From Pelomonas sp047654805 (GTDB lineage Bacteria > Pseudomonadota > Gammaproteobacteria > Burkholderiales > Burkholderiaceae_C): DNA of 64,000 nucleotides. The notes under the pieces were generated by a model. That model was not told the origin of the DNA, ran no database searches, and saw only the letters and a list, made by a program, of their open reading frames with translations. Numbering within the stretch: the stretch's first letter is position 1; each line of letters opens with the position of its first letter. The stretch is taken from positions 682,001 through 746,000 of the forward strand of contig NZ_JASGIV010000001.1 in NCBI RefSeq assembly GCF_047654805.1. The letters are read 5' to 3'. The position numbers were made by a program, and so were the translations under genes. Of the stretch, positions 8,300 through 17,597 are shown piece after piece.

Positions 8300-10636
8300 A
8301 TGCCTGCCGTGAAACAACTCGTTCTTGCTGCCTTCTCCTTGATGGTGCTGATTGGCGCGCCGGTGCCCGCCGCCAGCGCGTCGCTTGACACGCCGCCCAC
8401 GGGCACGGCCAGCGCCAGCCTGCGCTACCACCAGCCCGCCCGGCAATGGATGACCGAGGCGCTGCCCATCGGCGGCGGCTCGCTGGGCGCCATGCTGTTC
8501 GGGCTCACCGACATCGAGCGCCTGCAGTTCAACCACGACACGCTGTGGCTGGGCAGCGAGAAGGACACGGGCCGCTACCAGTCCTTCGGCGATGTCTTCA
8601 TCCAGCTGGGCCACAAAGACGTCAGCGACTACCGGCGCCAGCTGGACCTGAACACGGGCACCCACTCGGTCTCCTACCGCCACGGCGGCGTCACCTACAC
8701 CCGCACCGCGTTTGCGAGCCATCCGGCCGGTGTCATCGTCTACCGCTTCACCGCCGACAAACCCGGCGCGCTGAACGGTCGCGTCTGGCTGACCGACATG
8801 CACGAGGCCGTGACCGTCGCCGACGGCGACCAGTTGCGGGTGCAGGGGCGTCTGGGCGCCGACGGGCTGCGCTATGCATCCCGGCTCAAGGTCTTGCAGC
8901 AGGGCGGCCGCGTGCAGGCCGAGGTCTTCGATGCTGAAGCGCAGAGGGAGCTGTTCGCCGGCATTCCCAACATCACCGAACGCCCGGGCCCGGCCGCCGG
9001 GGCGCAGGTCACGCAGCGCGTCACGCGGCGTCCGGTGCCGGCCGCACTGCGCTTCGAGCACTGCGACAGCATCACGCTGGTGCTGGCCGCCGACACAGAC
9101 TACCTGGCCGACAGCACTCGTGGCTGGCGCGCGGGCGACCCTGTTGCCAAGGTGGCCGCGCGCATCAATGCGGTCCAGACGGCATCCCTGCCTCAGCTCT
9201 ACCGCGATCACGTCGCCGACTACCGCTCGCTGTACAGCCGCTTCAGCATCGACCTGGGCACCACCTCGCCGCAGCAGGCCGCCAAGCCGACGGATGAGCG
9301 CCTGCGCGATTACAGCAGCGGCAAGGCCAGCGACCCGGAGCTGGAGGCCCTGGTCGTCAACTACGCGCGCTACCTGATGATTGCCAGCTCGCGCCCGGGC
9401 TCGCTGCCGCCCAATCTGCAGGGCTTGTGGAACGACACCAACTACCCGGGCTGGCGCGGCGACTATCACACCAACATCAACGTCCAGATGAACCACTGGC
9501 TCACCGAGACCACGAATCTCGCCGAGGCCCAGCGCGTCTTCCTGGACTACGTCACCAGCCAGATCCCGGTCGCCCGCACCCGCACTCGCGAGGCGTCCGA
9601 GTTCGCCGCCGCGAAACGCGGTTGGACGCTGCGCACCGAGCACGGCGTGTTCGGTGGTGGCAGCTACCACTGGAACAACGCTGCCAGCGCCTGGCATGCC
9701 CAGCACTTCTGGGAGCACTACGCCTTCTCGCTCGACAAGCGCTACCTTCGTGACGTCGGCTACCCGGTGATGAAGGAAGTCGTGGAGTTCTGGGACGACT
9801 TGCTGATCGAGCGCCCTGACGGCACCCTGGTCACGCCCAAGGCCTGGTCGCCCGAACACGGCCCCGTGGAGGAGGCGATCTCCTACGACCTGCAGATCGT
9901 GCACGACCTCTTCACCAACTACATCGAGGCCGCCGATGCGCTGGGCATGGACAAGACCTACCGCGACCGCATCGCCTCCCGCAAGGCCCGGCTGCTCGCG
10001 CCCAAGATCGGGCGCTGGGGCCAGTTGCAGGAATGGGAGACCGACCGCGACGACCCCCAGGACGATCATCGCCACGTCTCCCACCTGTTCGGCCTGCACC
10101 CCGGGCGCCAGTTCACGGCGTCCGGCACGCCGGAGCTCTTCGAGGCGGCCCGCGTGTCGTTGAACGCGCGCGGTGATGGCGGCACGGGCTGGTCCCGGGC
10201 TTGGAAGATCAGCTTCTGGGCCCGCGCCCAGGACGGCGACCGCGCTTACAAGCTGCTGCGCAGCTTCATCAACTTCACCGACAATCAGTCCGTCTCCATG
10301 GGCAGCGCCGGCGGGCTCTACGCCAACCTGCTCTGCGCCCACCCGCCCTTCCAGATCGACGGCAACTTCGGCTATGCCGCCGGCGTGGCCGAGATGCTGG
10401 TGCAGTCCCATGCGGGCGCCATCGACCTGCTGCCCGCGTTGCCGGCCGCCTGGGCTCATGGCTCGGTCAAGGGGCTGCGTGCCCGCGGCGGGGCGGAGGT
10501 CGACGTTGAATGGGGCGACGGCGCGCTGGTCCGCGCCAACGTCAGCGTCCGCGGCGGACAGGTCCCGCCCATCCGCTATCGCGGCATCGTGCTCGATCCA
10601 TCCAAGGACGCCCGGCTGGTGATCCACAGGCGCTGA
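8300..10636 (+). CDS. Secreted GH95 alpha-L-fucosidase
   Basis: A signal peptide (LVLAAFSLMVLIGAPVPAASA) precedes a full-length GH95 protein of 778 residues. Family landmarks are LPIGGGSLGAMLFG near the N-terminus, PPNLQGLWNDTNYPGWRGDYHTNINVQMNHW in separate blocks around residues 370-400 (the asparagines that activate the catalytic water), WSPEHGP with the likely acid Glu519, and QIDGNFGYAAG with Asp687. GH95 enzymes invert and mostly cleave alpha-1,2-linked L-fucose from galactose, although some act on L-galactose. Together with GH2 galactosidases this fits stepwise removal of a Fuc-alpha-1,2-Gal side chain, as in xyloglucan. The start codon is supported by the signal peptide. It closes the first glycan cluster. 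Confidence 0.93.
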   Translation: MPAVKQLVLAAFSLMVLIGAPVPAASASLDTPPTGTASASLRYHQPARQWMTEALPIGGGSLGAMLFGLTDIERLQFNHDTLWLGSEKDTGRYQSFGDVFIQLGHKDVSDYRRQLDLNTGTHSVSYRHGGVTYTRTAFASHPAGVIVYRFTADKPGALNGRVWLTDMHEAVTVADGDQLRVQGRLGADGLRYASRLKVLQQGGRVQAEVFDAEAQRELFAGIPNITERPGPAAGAQVTQRVTRRPVPAALRFEHCDSITLVLAADTDYLADSTRGWRAGDPVAKVAARINAVQTASLPQLYRDHVADYRSLYSRFSIDLGTTSPQQAAKPTDERLRDYSSGKASDPELEALVVNYARYLMIASSRPGSLPPNLQGLWNDTNYPGWRGDYHTNINVQMNHWLTETTNLAEAQRVFLDYVTSQIPVARTRTREASEFAAAKRGWTLRTEHGVFGGGSYHWNNAASAWHAQHFWEHYAFSLDKRYLRDVGYPVMKEVVEFWDDLLIERPDGTLVTPKAWSPEHGPVEEAISYDLQIVHDLFTNYIEAADALGMDKTYRDRIASRKARLLAPKIGRWGQLQEWETDRDDPQDDHRHVSHLFGLHPGRQFTASGTPELFEAARVSLNARGDGGTGWSRAWKISFWARAQDGDRAYKLLRSFINFTDNQSVSMGSAGGLYANLLCAHPPFQIDGNFGYAAGVAEMLVQSHAGAIDLLPALPAAWAHGSVKGLRARGGAEVDVEWGDGALVRANVSVRGGQVPPIRYRGIVLDPSKDARLVIHRR

Positions 10637-11379
10637 CACCCACCCTTGTGCAGAGGTGGATCGACGTCACTCGCACAGTACCGCCTTCTTCGCTCTGGTT
10701 CCGCAGAGTCACCAGGTGCAGAGTGCCCGAAGGTGAGCAATAGCCACCAGCAGTGCACCCCCACGCGCGATTGCGTCTCGACGGGCGGCGCATCCCTTTC
10801 ATGAGCAAAGCTGAAGGCGCTGTCACTTGGCTCGCGGTGACTCATGCGCCGGCCTCGCTTGCGATCGCCGGGCAGGGTCGGTGATCGTGCGAGCGCGACA
10901 CGGGGTATTGGCGCAAGATGATCATGTTCGCCAACGAAAGCAGGGGAGATGCTGGTCTGGCGCCTCAATGGGGTACTGTCGTTGGGTGACGTGCAACTGC
11001 GATCCGAATCCTGTACCAAACCTGGGTGCCGGCGGATGTTGTGCCATTTGTCGATGCGGACTCAGACAATCGTGCATCCCCCTGATTGCGGATCCGCCTC
11101 TTGGGTATCGCCCCAGGTAGTCGATCCCTTTGATCAGTTGGAACCTACGGTGCCCAGCTTCGTCGACGAGGTTCATACAGGCGTTGCTGGCTTTTAGAGG
11201 GGAGGGGCTGGACCTGGGGCTGGGACCACTGGTGCATGTCGGCGACAGCCTTGCATCACGGAACTGCGGCGGGCATTTGATCAATGCTGGACATCACCGG
11301 CCTCCGTCGGTTGCGGACAACTGCCCCAGCGGGTCAAAGGCCCTGGAACCAGCGTAACGGCCAGCGAGCGCCGGTTCTC
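10637..11379. other. Gene-free stretch
   Basis: About 740 bases between the GH95 gene and the convergent serine hydrolase. Short open frames occur on both strands, but none has a recognisable domain, ribosome site or family motif. No tRNA, no strong terminator with a U-run and no obvious IS end was seen. It may be decayed DNA from an earlier insertion, but I found no transposase motif. Confidence 0.5.
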
Positions 11380-12516
11380 TCAGTCGACGGCGTACAAGGC
11401 GGTCACCAGCGCCGCCGCGTTCGGCCCGCCCACGATGCCCGGTGCCATGCGATTCATCATGTAGGCCATGCACATTCTGCGCTCGGTATCGACCACCACC
11501 AGCGAGCCGCCCCAGCCGCCCCAGAAGCAGATACGCCGATCGGGGATGAAGGGCATCAGCTCCGGCATCGGCAGACCGTAGCCGATGCCCATCTGCAGCG
11601 GCACGCCCAGCACCAGATCCACGCCGCGCGCCTGCGGCTCAAAAATGCGCGCTACCGTTCTGGGCGACAACCAGCGGCGCCCGTCCAGTGTGCCGTCGCA
11701 GGCGACGATGGACTGAATGCGCGCCACCGAGCGCGCGTTGCCGTGGCCGTTGGCGGCGCCGATGTCGGCCCGGCACCAGTCGGTGCGATGGCTGAACGCG
11801 GCATCGGCCACCGGGTTGGCCAGCGTGCGCATCATCGGGCTCGCCGGGTCGATGGCGGCGAAGTCGACCGCCAGCGGCGGCGGCGGCACGACCCGCGCCA
11901 CGCGTGCGTCGGCCTCCGGCGGCAGGCCGATGAAGAAATCTGCCCCCAGCGGCCCGGCGATCTCGTCGGCCAGGAAGGCACCGGTCTTGCGGCCGGTGAT
12001 GCGCCGGATCACTTCGCCGACCAGGTGGCCGTAGTTCAGCGCGTGGTAGCCGGAAGCGCTGCCAGGCGCCCACCATGGCGTCTGCGCCGCGAGCAGCGAG
12101 GTGCAGCGTTCCCAGTCGCAGAGGTCCTGCATCGTCACTGGCTGCTCCCAGCCCGAGACGCCGGAGGTATGGCCGAGCAGGTGGCGCACCAGCACCTGCG
12201 ACTTGCCGTTGGCCGCGAACTCGGGCCAGTAGCGGCACACCGGCGCGTCGAGATCGAGTTCGCCGCGCTCGGCGAGCAGCAGCGCGGCGAGCGCGGTCAT
12301 CGTTTTGGTCGTGGACCAGACGTGCGTCAGCGTGTCGCTCTGCCACGGCTCTGCCCGCGCCTCGTCCCGGTAGCCGCCCCAGAGGTCGAGAACGAACTCA
12401 CCGTCGACCGTCAGCGCCAGTGATGCACCCAGGTCGCTATCGTGTTTGAGCAGTTCGTCGAAAACACGCGCCAGCGGCTCCCAGCGCGGTTGGAAAGTGC
12501 CTTGTGCATTCCTCAC
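11380..12516 (-). CDS. Serine hydrolase of the class C beta-lactamase / family VIII esterase type
   Basis: The open frame extends upstream into the receptor gene, but the GTG at 12516 has an AGGA ribosome site 9 bases before it and starts just after the receptor stop, giving 378 residues. The protein carries the SxxK nucleophile motif as STTK in HVWSTTKTMTALAALLL, a tyrosine region YHALNYGHLVGEVIRRITG, and a C-terminal FWGGWGGS segment in place of the KTG box. This pattern matches EstB-like esterases rather than true beta-lactamases. No signal peptide is seen, so it is probably cytoplasmic. It lies 29 bases after the TonB receptor and probably shares its transcript, so it may de-esterify or hydrolyse the imported ligand. 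The substrate is unknown. Confidence 0.85.
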   Translation of the reverse strand: MRNAQGTFQPRWEPLARVFDELLKHDSDLGASLALTVDGEFVLDLWGGYRDEARAEPWQSDTLTHVWSTTKTMTALAALLLAERGELDLDAPVCRYWPEFAANGKSQVLVRHLLGHTSGVSGWEQPVTMQDLCDWERCTSLLAAQTPWWAPGSASGYHALNYGHLVGEVIRRITGRKTGAFLADEIAGPLGADFFIGLPPEADARVARVVPPPPLAVDFAAIDPASPMMRTLANPVADAAFSHRTDWCRADIGAANGHGNARSVARIQSIVACDGTLDGRRWLSPRTVARIFEPQARGVDLVLGVPLQMGIGYGLPMPELMPFIPDRRICFWGGWGGSLVVVDTERRMCMAYMMNRMAPGIVGGPNAAALVTALYAVD

Positions 12517-12545
12517 AGTCGTCGTCCTTTTGTCATCGATTGCGG

Positions 12546-14786
12546 TCACTTGAAGTCGAAGCTCGCCCCGATCGTGAATTGGCGCGGGGGCGTGTAAGCC
12601 ACCTGGCGCGCCGCTCCAACCACTGGCGACGCGATGGTCATGCTCGTCTGGGCGGTCGTGTTGCCGGCGTTGCGCAGGTGAGCCCAGAGCTTCCACGGTC
12701 CGTCACCCGGCCGCAGCGTGGCCGACAGGTTGAGCAGACCGTAGGCGCCCTGGGCTGCGTCGTTGGTGTTGAACTCGGTGAAATAGAAGCGGCTGCGCCA
12801 GGTGTAGTCGGCGCGCAGCGTGTAGCGCAGGCCTTGTAGGGTGCTGGCGAACTCCGCGCCCAGCGTGGCTTGCTCGCGCGACACCTGCGCGAGCTGGCGG
12901 CCCCGCACGTTGACGGGCTGTGCAGGGTTGTTGCGCAGGTCGGTGTTGGTGAAATCGGAATACTCTGGGTCCATGAGCCCGATGCCCGCCGACAATGTCA
13001 GTGCCGGCAGCGGGCGGAACTGCGCTTCCACCTCCAGGCCCTCGATGCGCGCCGCCGACGCGTTGGCCAGGATGACCGTGGCCGTACCGACCTGCGAAAC
13101 CTGCATGTCCTTGTAGCGGTTGCTGAAGACCGCCGCACTGATGGTGCCGCGACGGTTCAGGAAGTCGGTCTTGGCACCGAACTCGACGCTCGTGACCGTC
13201 TCCGGCTTGACCAGAGAGCCTTGCAGTGAACCGAGATTCACCGCGCCCGACTTGAAGCCGTGCGCGAACCGACCGTAGAAGAGCAGGTTCGGCGCCGGCT
13301 TGTACTCGGCACCGATGCTGCCCGGCGTGCTGGTCCAGCTGTCGCTCGGCGTGCCGGTGCCGGCGAGGCCGAAGGCGGCGATGTTCTGGTATTCGTCGGC
13401 CCGCTTGCGGTCATGGCTGACGCGCAGGCCGCCGAGAAGGGCCCATCGCGGGGTCAACTGGTAGCGCAGGTCGGCATAGACGGCGCTCGAATCGGTGCGC
13501 ACGTTGCCTCCGAGCAGGAAGCCCACGCCGCCGGGAAACGGCACGTTCAGCGGCTGGCCGGGGACGATGAAGCCCAGCGGCACCTGCGTGCTGACGACGA
13601 TGTCCTGGCGCTGGTCGAAGCGCAGTGCCGTCGCCCCAAACAGCCACTGCAGCGCGCCGCCGTCGTCAGAGGCCAGGTGTAGGTCGATGCTCTTGTCAGT
13701 GCTGATGGTGGCAAAGCTCGTCGTCGCGGCAGGCGCTTCGCTCGCATCGCTGTCCCAGGCGCGCGCCGTTCGGCTGTGGCGCCACGACAGGCTGGCGCTG
13801 AGGGTGGCGCTACCCAATGGCAACTCCAGCAGTTGCTGAGCGGCATTCACCTCGGCACGGTTGCTCGAGCCCTGGCTTTTGACGGCACGCGGGTCGCCGC
13901 TCGCCTTGGCGCCGAAAAGCAGCCCGGAGATGCTGGATGGATCGGTGAGCACCTGGCTGCTCGGACCGGCATCGCCTTCGCGGAAGTGCGAGGCGATGAA
14001 GCGCAGGCTGCCGCCGTTGTCCAGGTTCGCCTGCAGCTGGCCGCGCAGGGCGCGTGTGGACAGGTCGTCGAGCCGCTTCGGACCGACGGTATTCGGGCCA
14101 CCCGCAATCACCGGGCCGGATGCCTGGCCGGCGAGCGAATTGCTCGTGTAGCCGTCCGTCTCCTTGACTTGGTAGGAGAGCCGCCCCAGAAGTCCCCACC
14201 CCCCACTCAGCGGGCCGGTGATGAATCCTTCGCTTTCTTTGCGGCCATAGTCGCCGAGTAGCGCGCCCGCGCGCGCGTGGAAGGCGCCTTCGGGCCGCGC
14301 CGATAGGATGTTCATGGCACCGCCAGTCGCATTGCGGCCGTAGAGGGCACCCTGGGGGCCGCGCAGAATCTCGACCCGTTGGGTGTCGAACAGCGCCGTG
14401 TTGGAACTCGTCATGTCCGAGATGTAGGCGCCATCGCCATACAGCGCGACGCCAGGGTCGCCGCCGGCCAGGATGAAGACGTTGCCGATGCCGCGTACGA
14501 AGAGCTGAGAGGCGCCCTGGCTGACCGTGAAAGAGGTGTTGGGGCTCAGCATCGCCAGATCGGCAAGGCCGGTGTCTCCCTGCTCGGACAGCCGCGTACC
14601 GCTCAGCGCCGTCACCGCAGCGGGCGTTGTGTCGAGCATCGTCGCCCTTCGCTCGGAGGTGATCGTCACGCGATCGATCTGGACCGTGTCGGCGCCCGGG
14701 TTCTGCCCGGGCTGCTGTGCGTGGGTCTGGGCCGATATCGTAGCCAGCATGGCGGCTATGGCCGCGACGACGAAGGTGCGCTGCAT
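12546..14786 (-). CDS. TonB-dependent outer-membrane receptor
   Basis: The ATG at 14786, preceded by GGAGACAG, gives a signal peptide (FVVAAIAAMLATISAQTHA). A TonB-box-like segment (IDRVTITS) and plug domain follow, with VEILRGPQGALYGRNATGGAMNI, then a 22-strand barrel region ending in the expected aromatic residue pattern (FTIGASFDF). About 746 residues is normal for the family. It moves a large or scarce ligand across the outer membrane using TonB energy. The AraC gene just upstream and hydrolase just downstream, all on one strand, suggest a regulated uptake-and-cleavage unit. The plug type is common for carbohydrates, terpenoids and siderophores alike, so I do not assign a ligand. Confidence 0.92.
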   Translation of the reverse strand: MQRTFVVAAIAAMLATISAQTHAQQPGQNPGADTVQIDRVTITSERRATMLDTTPAAVTALSGTRLSEQGDTGLADLAMLSPNTSFTVSQGASQLFVRGIGNVFILAGGDPGVALYGDGAYISDMTSSNTALFDTQRVEILRGPQGALYGRNATGGAMNILSARPEGAFHARAGALLGDYGRKESEGFITGPLSGGWGLLGRLSYQVKETDGYTSNSLAGQASGPVIAGGPNTVGPKRLDDLSTRALRGQLQANLDNGGSLRFIASHFREGDAGPSSQVLTDPSSISGLLFGAKASGDPRAVKSQGSSNRAEVNAAQQLLELPLGSATLSASLSWRHSRTARAWDSDASEAPAATTSFATISTDKSIDLHLASDDGGALQWLFGATALRFDQRQDIVVSTQVPLGFIVPGQPLNVPFPGGVGFLLGGNVRTDSSAVYADLRYQLTPRWALLGGLRVSHDRKRADEYQNIAAFGLAGTGTPSDSWTSTPGSIGAEYKPAPNLLFYGRFAHGFKSGAVNLGSLQGSLVKPETVTSVEFGAKTDFLNRRGTISAAVFSNRYKDMQVSQVGTATVILANASAARIEGLEVEAQFRPLPALTLSAGIGLMDPEYSDFTNTDLRNNPAQPVNVRGRQLAQVSREQATLGAEFASTLQGLRYTLRADYTWRSRFYFTEFNTNDAAQGAYGLLNLSATLRPGDGPWKLWAHLRNAGNTTAQTSMTIASPVVGAARQVAYTPPRQFTIGASFDFK

Positions 14787-14854
14787 GATCTGTCTCCGAT
14801 GCGTCTGCTTGTGGACGCTTTGGAGCCATGCTCGCGGCGCGCGGTATGCGGCGT

Positions 14855-15910
14855 CTATGGCGTATCGGAACCCGAACGTGCCAAATCGGACCTTCGCTGC
14901 GTGCCATAGAGCGTCCGGCTCGGTGGCTCGCCGAACCGCTCGCGGTAGCGCGCGGCGAATGCGCCCAGTTGCCAGAAGCCCCACTGAGCGGCCACGTCGG
15001 TCACGGTGACGGCGCCACGGCAACCGAGCGCGGCAGCGCGCAGTTGCGCGCGTGCGCCGTCGAGCCGCACCTGTAGTACATAGCGCTGCGGCGACATGCC
15101 CAGGTGCCTGTCGAAGGCACGCGCCAACGAGCGCACTCCCACCCCAGCGGCGCGCGCGATCTCGGCCACGCTCGGTACGCTTGCGGCTTCGGCGTGAATG
15201 TAGTCGCGCGCGCGCCGTGTCGAAGCCGGCAGCGCTGGCGGTGCGTCGAGACAGCGCGTGCAGCTGTTCGGCCAGGCAAGCAGCAGTTCGTACAGTGCTG
15301 CATCGCGCAGACTGCGCTCAAGCCGCGCCGCAGCGACGTGCGGATACGGCGGCGTGGCAGCGAGGTGGCTTAGCACTCGCAGCAAGGCAGCGGCGGCCGG
15401 CGCGCCGGCCGCGCTGCGCGGCTCGAAGCGCAACGCTTGCGTGAGGTCGGAACCGAGCAGTGAGCGGCAGGCATCGACCATGTCGGCGTGCGCGACTCGC
15501 AGGTTGACCAGTTCCATGTCGGCCGACATTTCGAGGCTCTGCACATCACCAGGTGCCGTGACACCGGCGTCGCCAGCAGCGAAGTTCAGGCGCTCGTAGG
15601 TGCGCCGGACCTCTCCATGCTGCACGTACGAGAACACCCAGTAGCCGGGCGCACGCCCGGAGGCCACCCGCGCCTGCGTGCCGTAGCGCAGTTCACCAAG
15701 GTGGAGCTGCGCGATCTCGCCCCCGCGCAGCCTCATGTCGAGCGCTCGCTCGCCGGCGAGCAGTAGGGCATGCGGCCCGTAGACATCGCTTAGGTAGGCT
15801 TTTGCACGGTCAGGATTGCGGGTCTCGAACAACGAAACCAGGCGCGAATTGCCTAGCGCTGCATCGATCTCGCCGGGCTGCAGCATGTGGTCAAGTCCGG
15901 GGGCTTGCAT
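14855..15910 (-). CDS. AraC-family transcriptional regulator
   Basis: A 351-residue protein with an N-terminal ligand-sensing domain of the AraC_binding_2 type and a C-terminal double helix-turn-helix (VPSVAEIARAAGVGVRSLARAFDRHLGMSPQRYV, then AAQWGFWQLGAFAARYRERFGEPPS in separate blocks). The second block has the usual GF...F...YR..FG.PP signature. It sits 68 bases before the TonB receptor start on the same strand and is the obvious candidate activator of receptor and hydrolase. No effector is evident. Start chosen as the first ATG of the frame; an internal ATG nine codons in is also possible. Confidence 0.9.
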   Translation of the reverse strand: MQAPGLDHMLQPGEIDAALGNSRLVSLFETRNPDRAKAYLSDVYGPHALLLAGERALDMRLRGGEIAQLHLGELRYGTQARVASGRAPGYWVFSYVQHGEVRRTYERLNFAAGDAGVTAPGDVQSLEMSADMELVNLRVAHADMVDACRSLLGSDLTQALRFEPRSAAGAPAAAALLRVLSHLAATPPYPHVAAARLERSLRDAALYELLLAWPNSCTRCLDAPPALPASTRRARDYIHAEAASVPSVAEIARAAGVGVRSLARAFDRHLGMSPQRYVLQVRLDGARAQLRAAALGCRGAVTVTDVAAQWGFWQLGAFAARYRERFGEPPSRTLYGTQRRSDLARSGSDTP

Positions 15911-16360
15911 GGGTGGCGTTGTACCCCTACGCGGCAGAACTCACCATCGGGACAGTTTCCAACGTGCTGCCGACCTGCGGGCGGACGGGGACGGAAGGGG
16001 TGGTGCAACACTCGAAGTGATTGCCGGCCCGTACTCAGCCGGCGAGCAGGACCAGGGCCGGGGTCAGCGCGCCGGGCATGCCTTGCACGAAGAGGATCTT
16101 GCAGTTGGACGTCAACGCGCCATAGACGCCGGCAACGGTGACGCAGCCCGCAAAGAACAGCGCGGTCGGTCGGCCCGCAGAGCCTTGCAGCAAGCTACAG
16201 AACAGGCCCGCCGCCAGGAACCCGTTGTAAAGGCCCTGGTTCGCGGCCAACGCCTTGGTAGCTTGCGCGAATTCGGGCTTCAGTCCAAAGGCCTTGAGGC
16301 CCGCAGGCTTGGTCCAGAGGAACATTTCAAGGATGAGGATGTAGGCGTGCAGCAGGCCTA

Positions 16361-17517
16361 GTGTCCTGTCCCAATAATTCACAGGCACTTTCCGTGCATG
16401 GCTTGAGGCATTCTGCGAAGGGATGCCGCCATGCCGAACGCCGCCGTGAAGGACAAGCTGACACTGACTGAGGAAGAGCGCGCCGAGCTCGCCTCGATGG
16501 CGCGTTCACGATCACTACCAGCCGCGTTGGCGCTGCGAGCGCGCATCGTTTTAGGCTGCGAAGGCGGTGCCGCAGCTCTGGGCGTGGCGCGCGCTCTGGG
16601 CATCAACCGCGGTACCGTCACCAAGTGGCGCGATCGGTATGCACAGCATCGCCTGTCGGGGCTGTACGACGAGCTTCGCCCGGGTCGCCCGCGCACGGTC
16701 GACGATGAGCGCGTCGCCGACTTGATCTCGACGACGCTGCACACCAAGCCCGCCGATGGCGACACACACTGGAGTACGCGCGGCCTGGCCAACGCGACCG
16801 GCATCAGCAAGAGTTCGGTCCAGCGCTACTTGCAGGCGTTCAACCTAAAGCCCCATCGCGTCGAGTCGTTCAAGCTGTCCACCGACTCTTTCTTCATGGC
16901 GAAGCTGCGCGACGTGGTGGGGCTGTACCTGAACCCACCGGACAACGCCCTGGTGCTGTGTGTCGACGAGAAGAGTCAATGCCAAGCACTGGAGCGCACG
17001 CAGCCGATGTTGCCGCTGGGCTTGGGGTATGTCGAAGGTGTCACGCACGACTACGTACGCCACGGCACGACGACGCTGTTCGCGGCGTTGGACGTGATGA
17101 GCGGCCAGGTGTTGGCTCAGTGTCGGCCGCGCCATCGCCATCAAGAGTTCCTGGCGTTCCTGCGCGCCATCGACGAGGCCGTTCCCGTCGAGCTTGATGT
17201 CCATTGCATCGCCGACAACTACGCTAGCCACAAGCATCCGACGGTCCGCGCTTGGCTGGCCGAGCGCCCGCGCTGGCACATGCACTTCGTGCCGACCTAC
17301 TCGAGCTGGCTCAACCAGGTCGAACGCTTCTTCTCGATCATCACGACGCGCGATCCGCCGCGGCTCGTTCACCAGCGTCAAGGACCTCACCGAGAAGATC
17401 GATCGCTTCGTCCAGAACTACAGCCAGTCCTGCAAGCCTTTTGCTTGGACAGCCACTGCGGACTCCATCCTGGAAAAACTTGCTCGGCTATGCGGGCGAA
17501 TTAACGGGACAGGACAC
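16361..17517 (+). mobile_element. IS630-family insertion sequence with TA target duplication
   Basis: A 1157-bp element bounded by inverted repeats that begin GTGTCCTGTCCC at both ends (left at 16361, right end at 17517) and continue similarly (AATAATTC versus GTTAATTC). A TA dinucleotide flanks each side (16359-16360 and 17518-17519), the hallmark of the IS630/Tc1-mariner superfamily. It contains one transposase gene, which carries a frameshift. Both ends and both TA copies are intact, which suggests insertion was recent. Confidence 0.93.
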
Positions 17518-17520
17518 TAG
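16431..17520 (+). pseudogene. IS630-family transposase, frameshifted near its C-terminus
   Basis: The N-terminal helix-turn-helix region (ALGVARALGINRGTVTKWRDRY, GRPRTV) is followed by the DDE domain: LCVDEKSQ, IADNYASHK and WLNQVERFF hold the three acidic residues. Around 17341-17352 the frame breaks. The original frame goes on to a meaningless tail ending at 17504, while the conserved end (RRGSFTSVKDLTEKIDRF, ILEKLARLCGRINGTGH) is in the next frame and stops at 17520. The missing lysine codon in ITTKAIRRG suggests a two-base loss. All catalytic residues lie before the break, so partial activity cannot be excluded, but a defect is more likely. Expected length is about 360 residues. Confidence 0.85.
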
Positions 17521-17597
17521 CAGGGCGACGGCAATGTTGGCGGCGGTTTGCATGAGGTTATCGGATTCCTGGGGTACTTGCGGGTAGGTCGATGCGG

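Larger units (their letters stand above)
16035..17553 (-). pseudogene. DUF1304 membrane protein gene split by an IS630-family element
   Basis: The 5' piece (17553 down to 17518) encodes MQTAANIAVALL, and the 3' piece (from 16360 down to 16035) continues with GLLHAYILILEMFLWTKP. Removing the element and one TA restores a single frame: CTA then GGC CTG CTG. The rebuilt protein has about 119 residues and four predicted membrane helices, as usual for DUF1304. It would be the last gene of the lipid operon, 44 bases after the reductase-like gene. The function of DUF1304 is not known. As it stands only a 12-residue stub and a headless remainder can be made. Confidence 0.88.

Noticed and set aside
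8288..10639. 783-codon minus-strand frame opposite GH95
   Set aside because: Covers exactly the GH95 gene, and its translation has no family motif.
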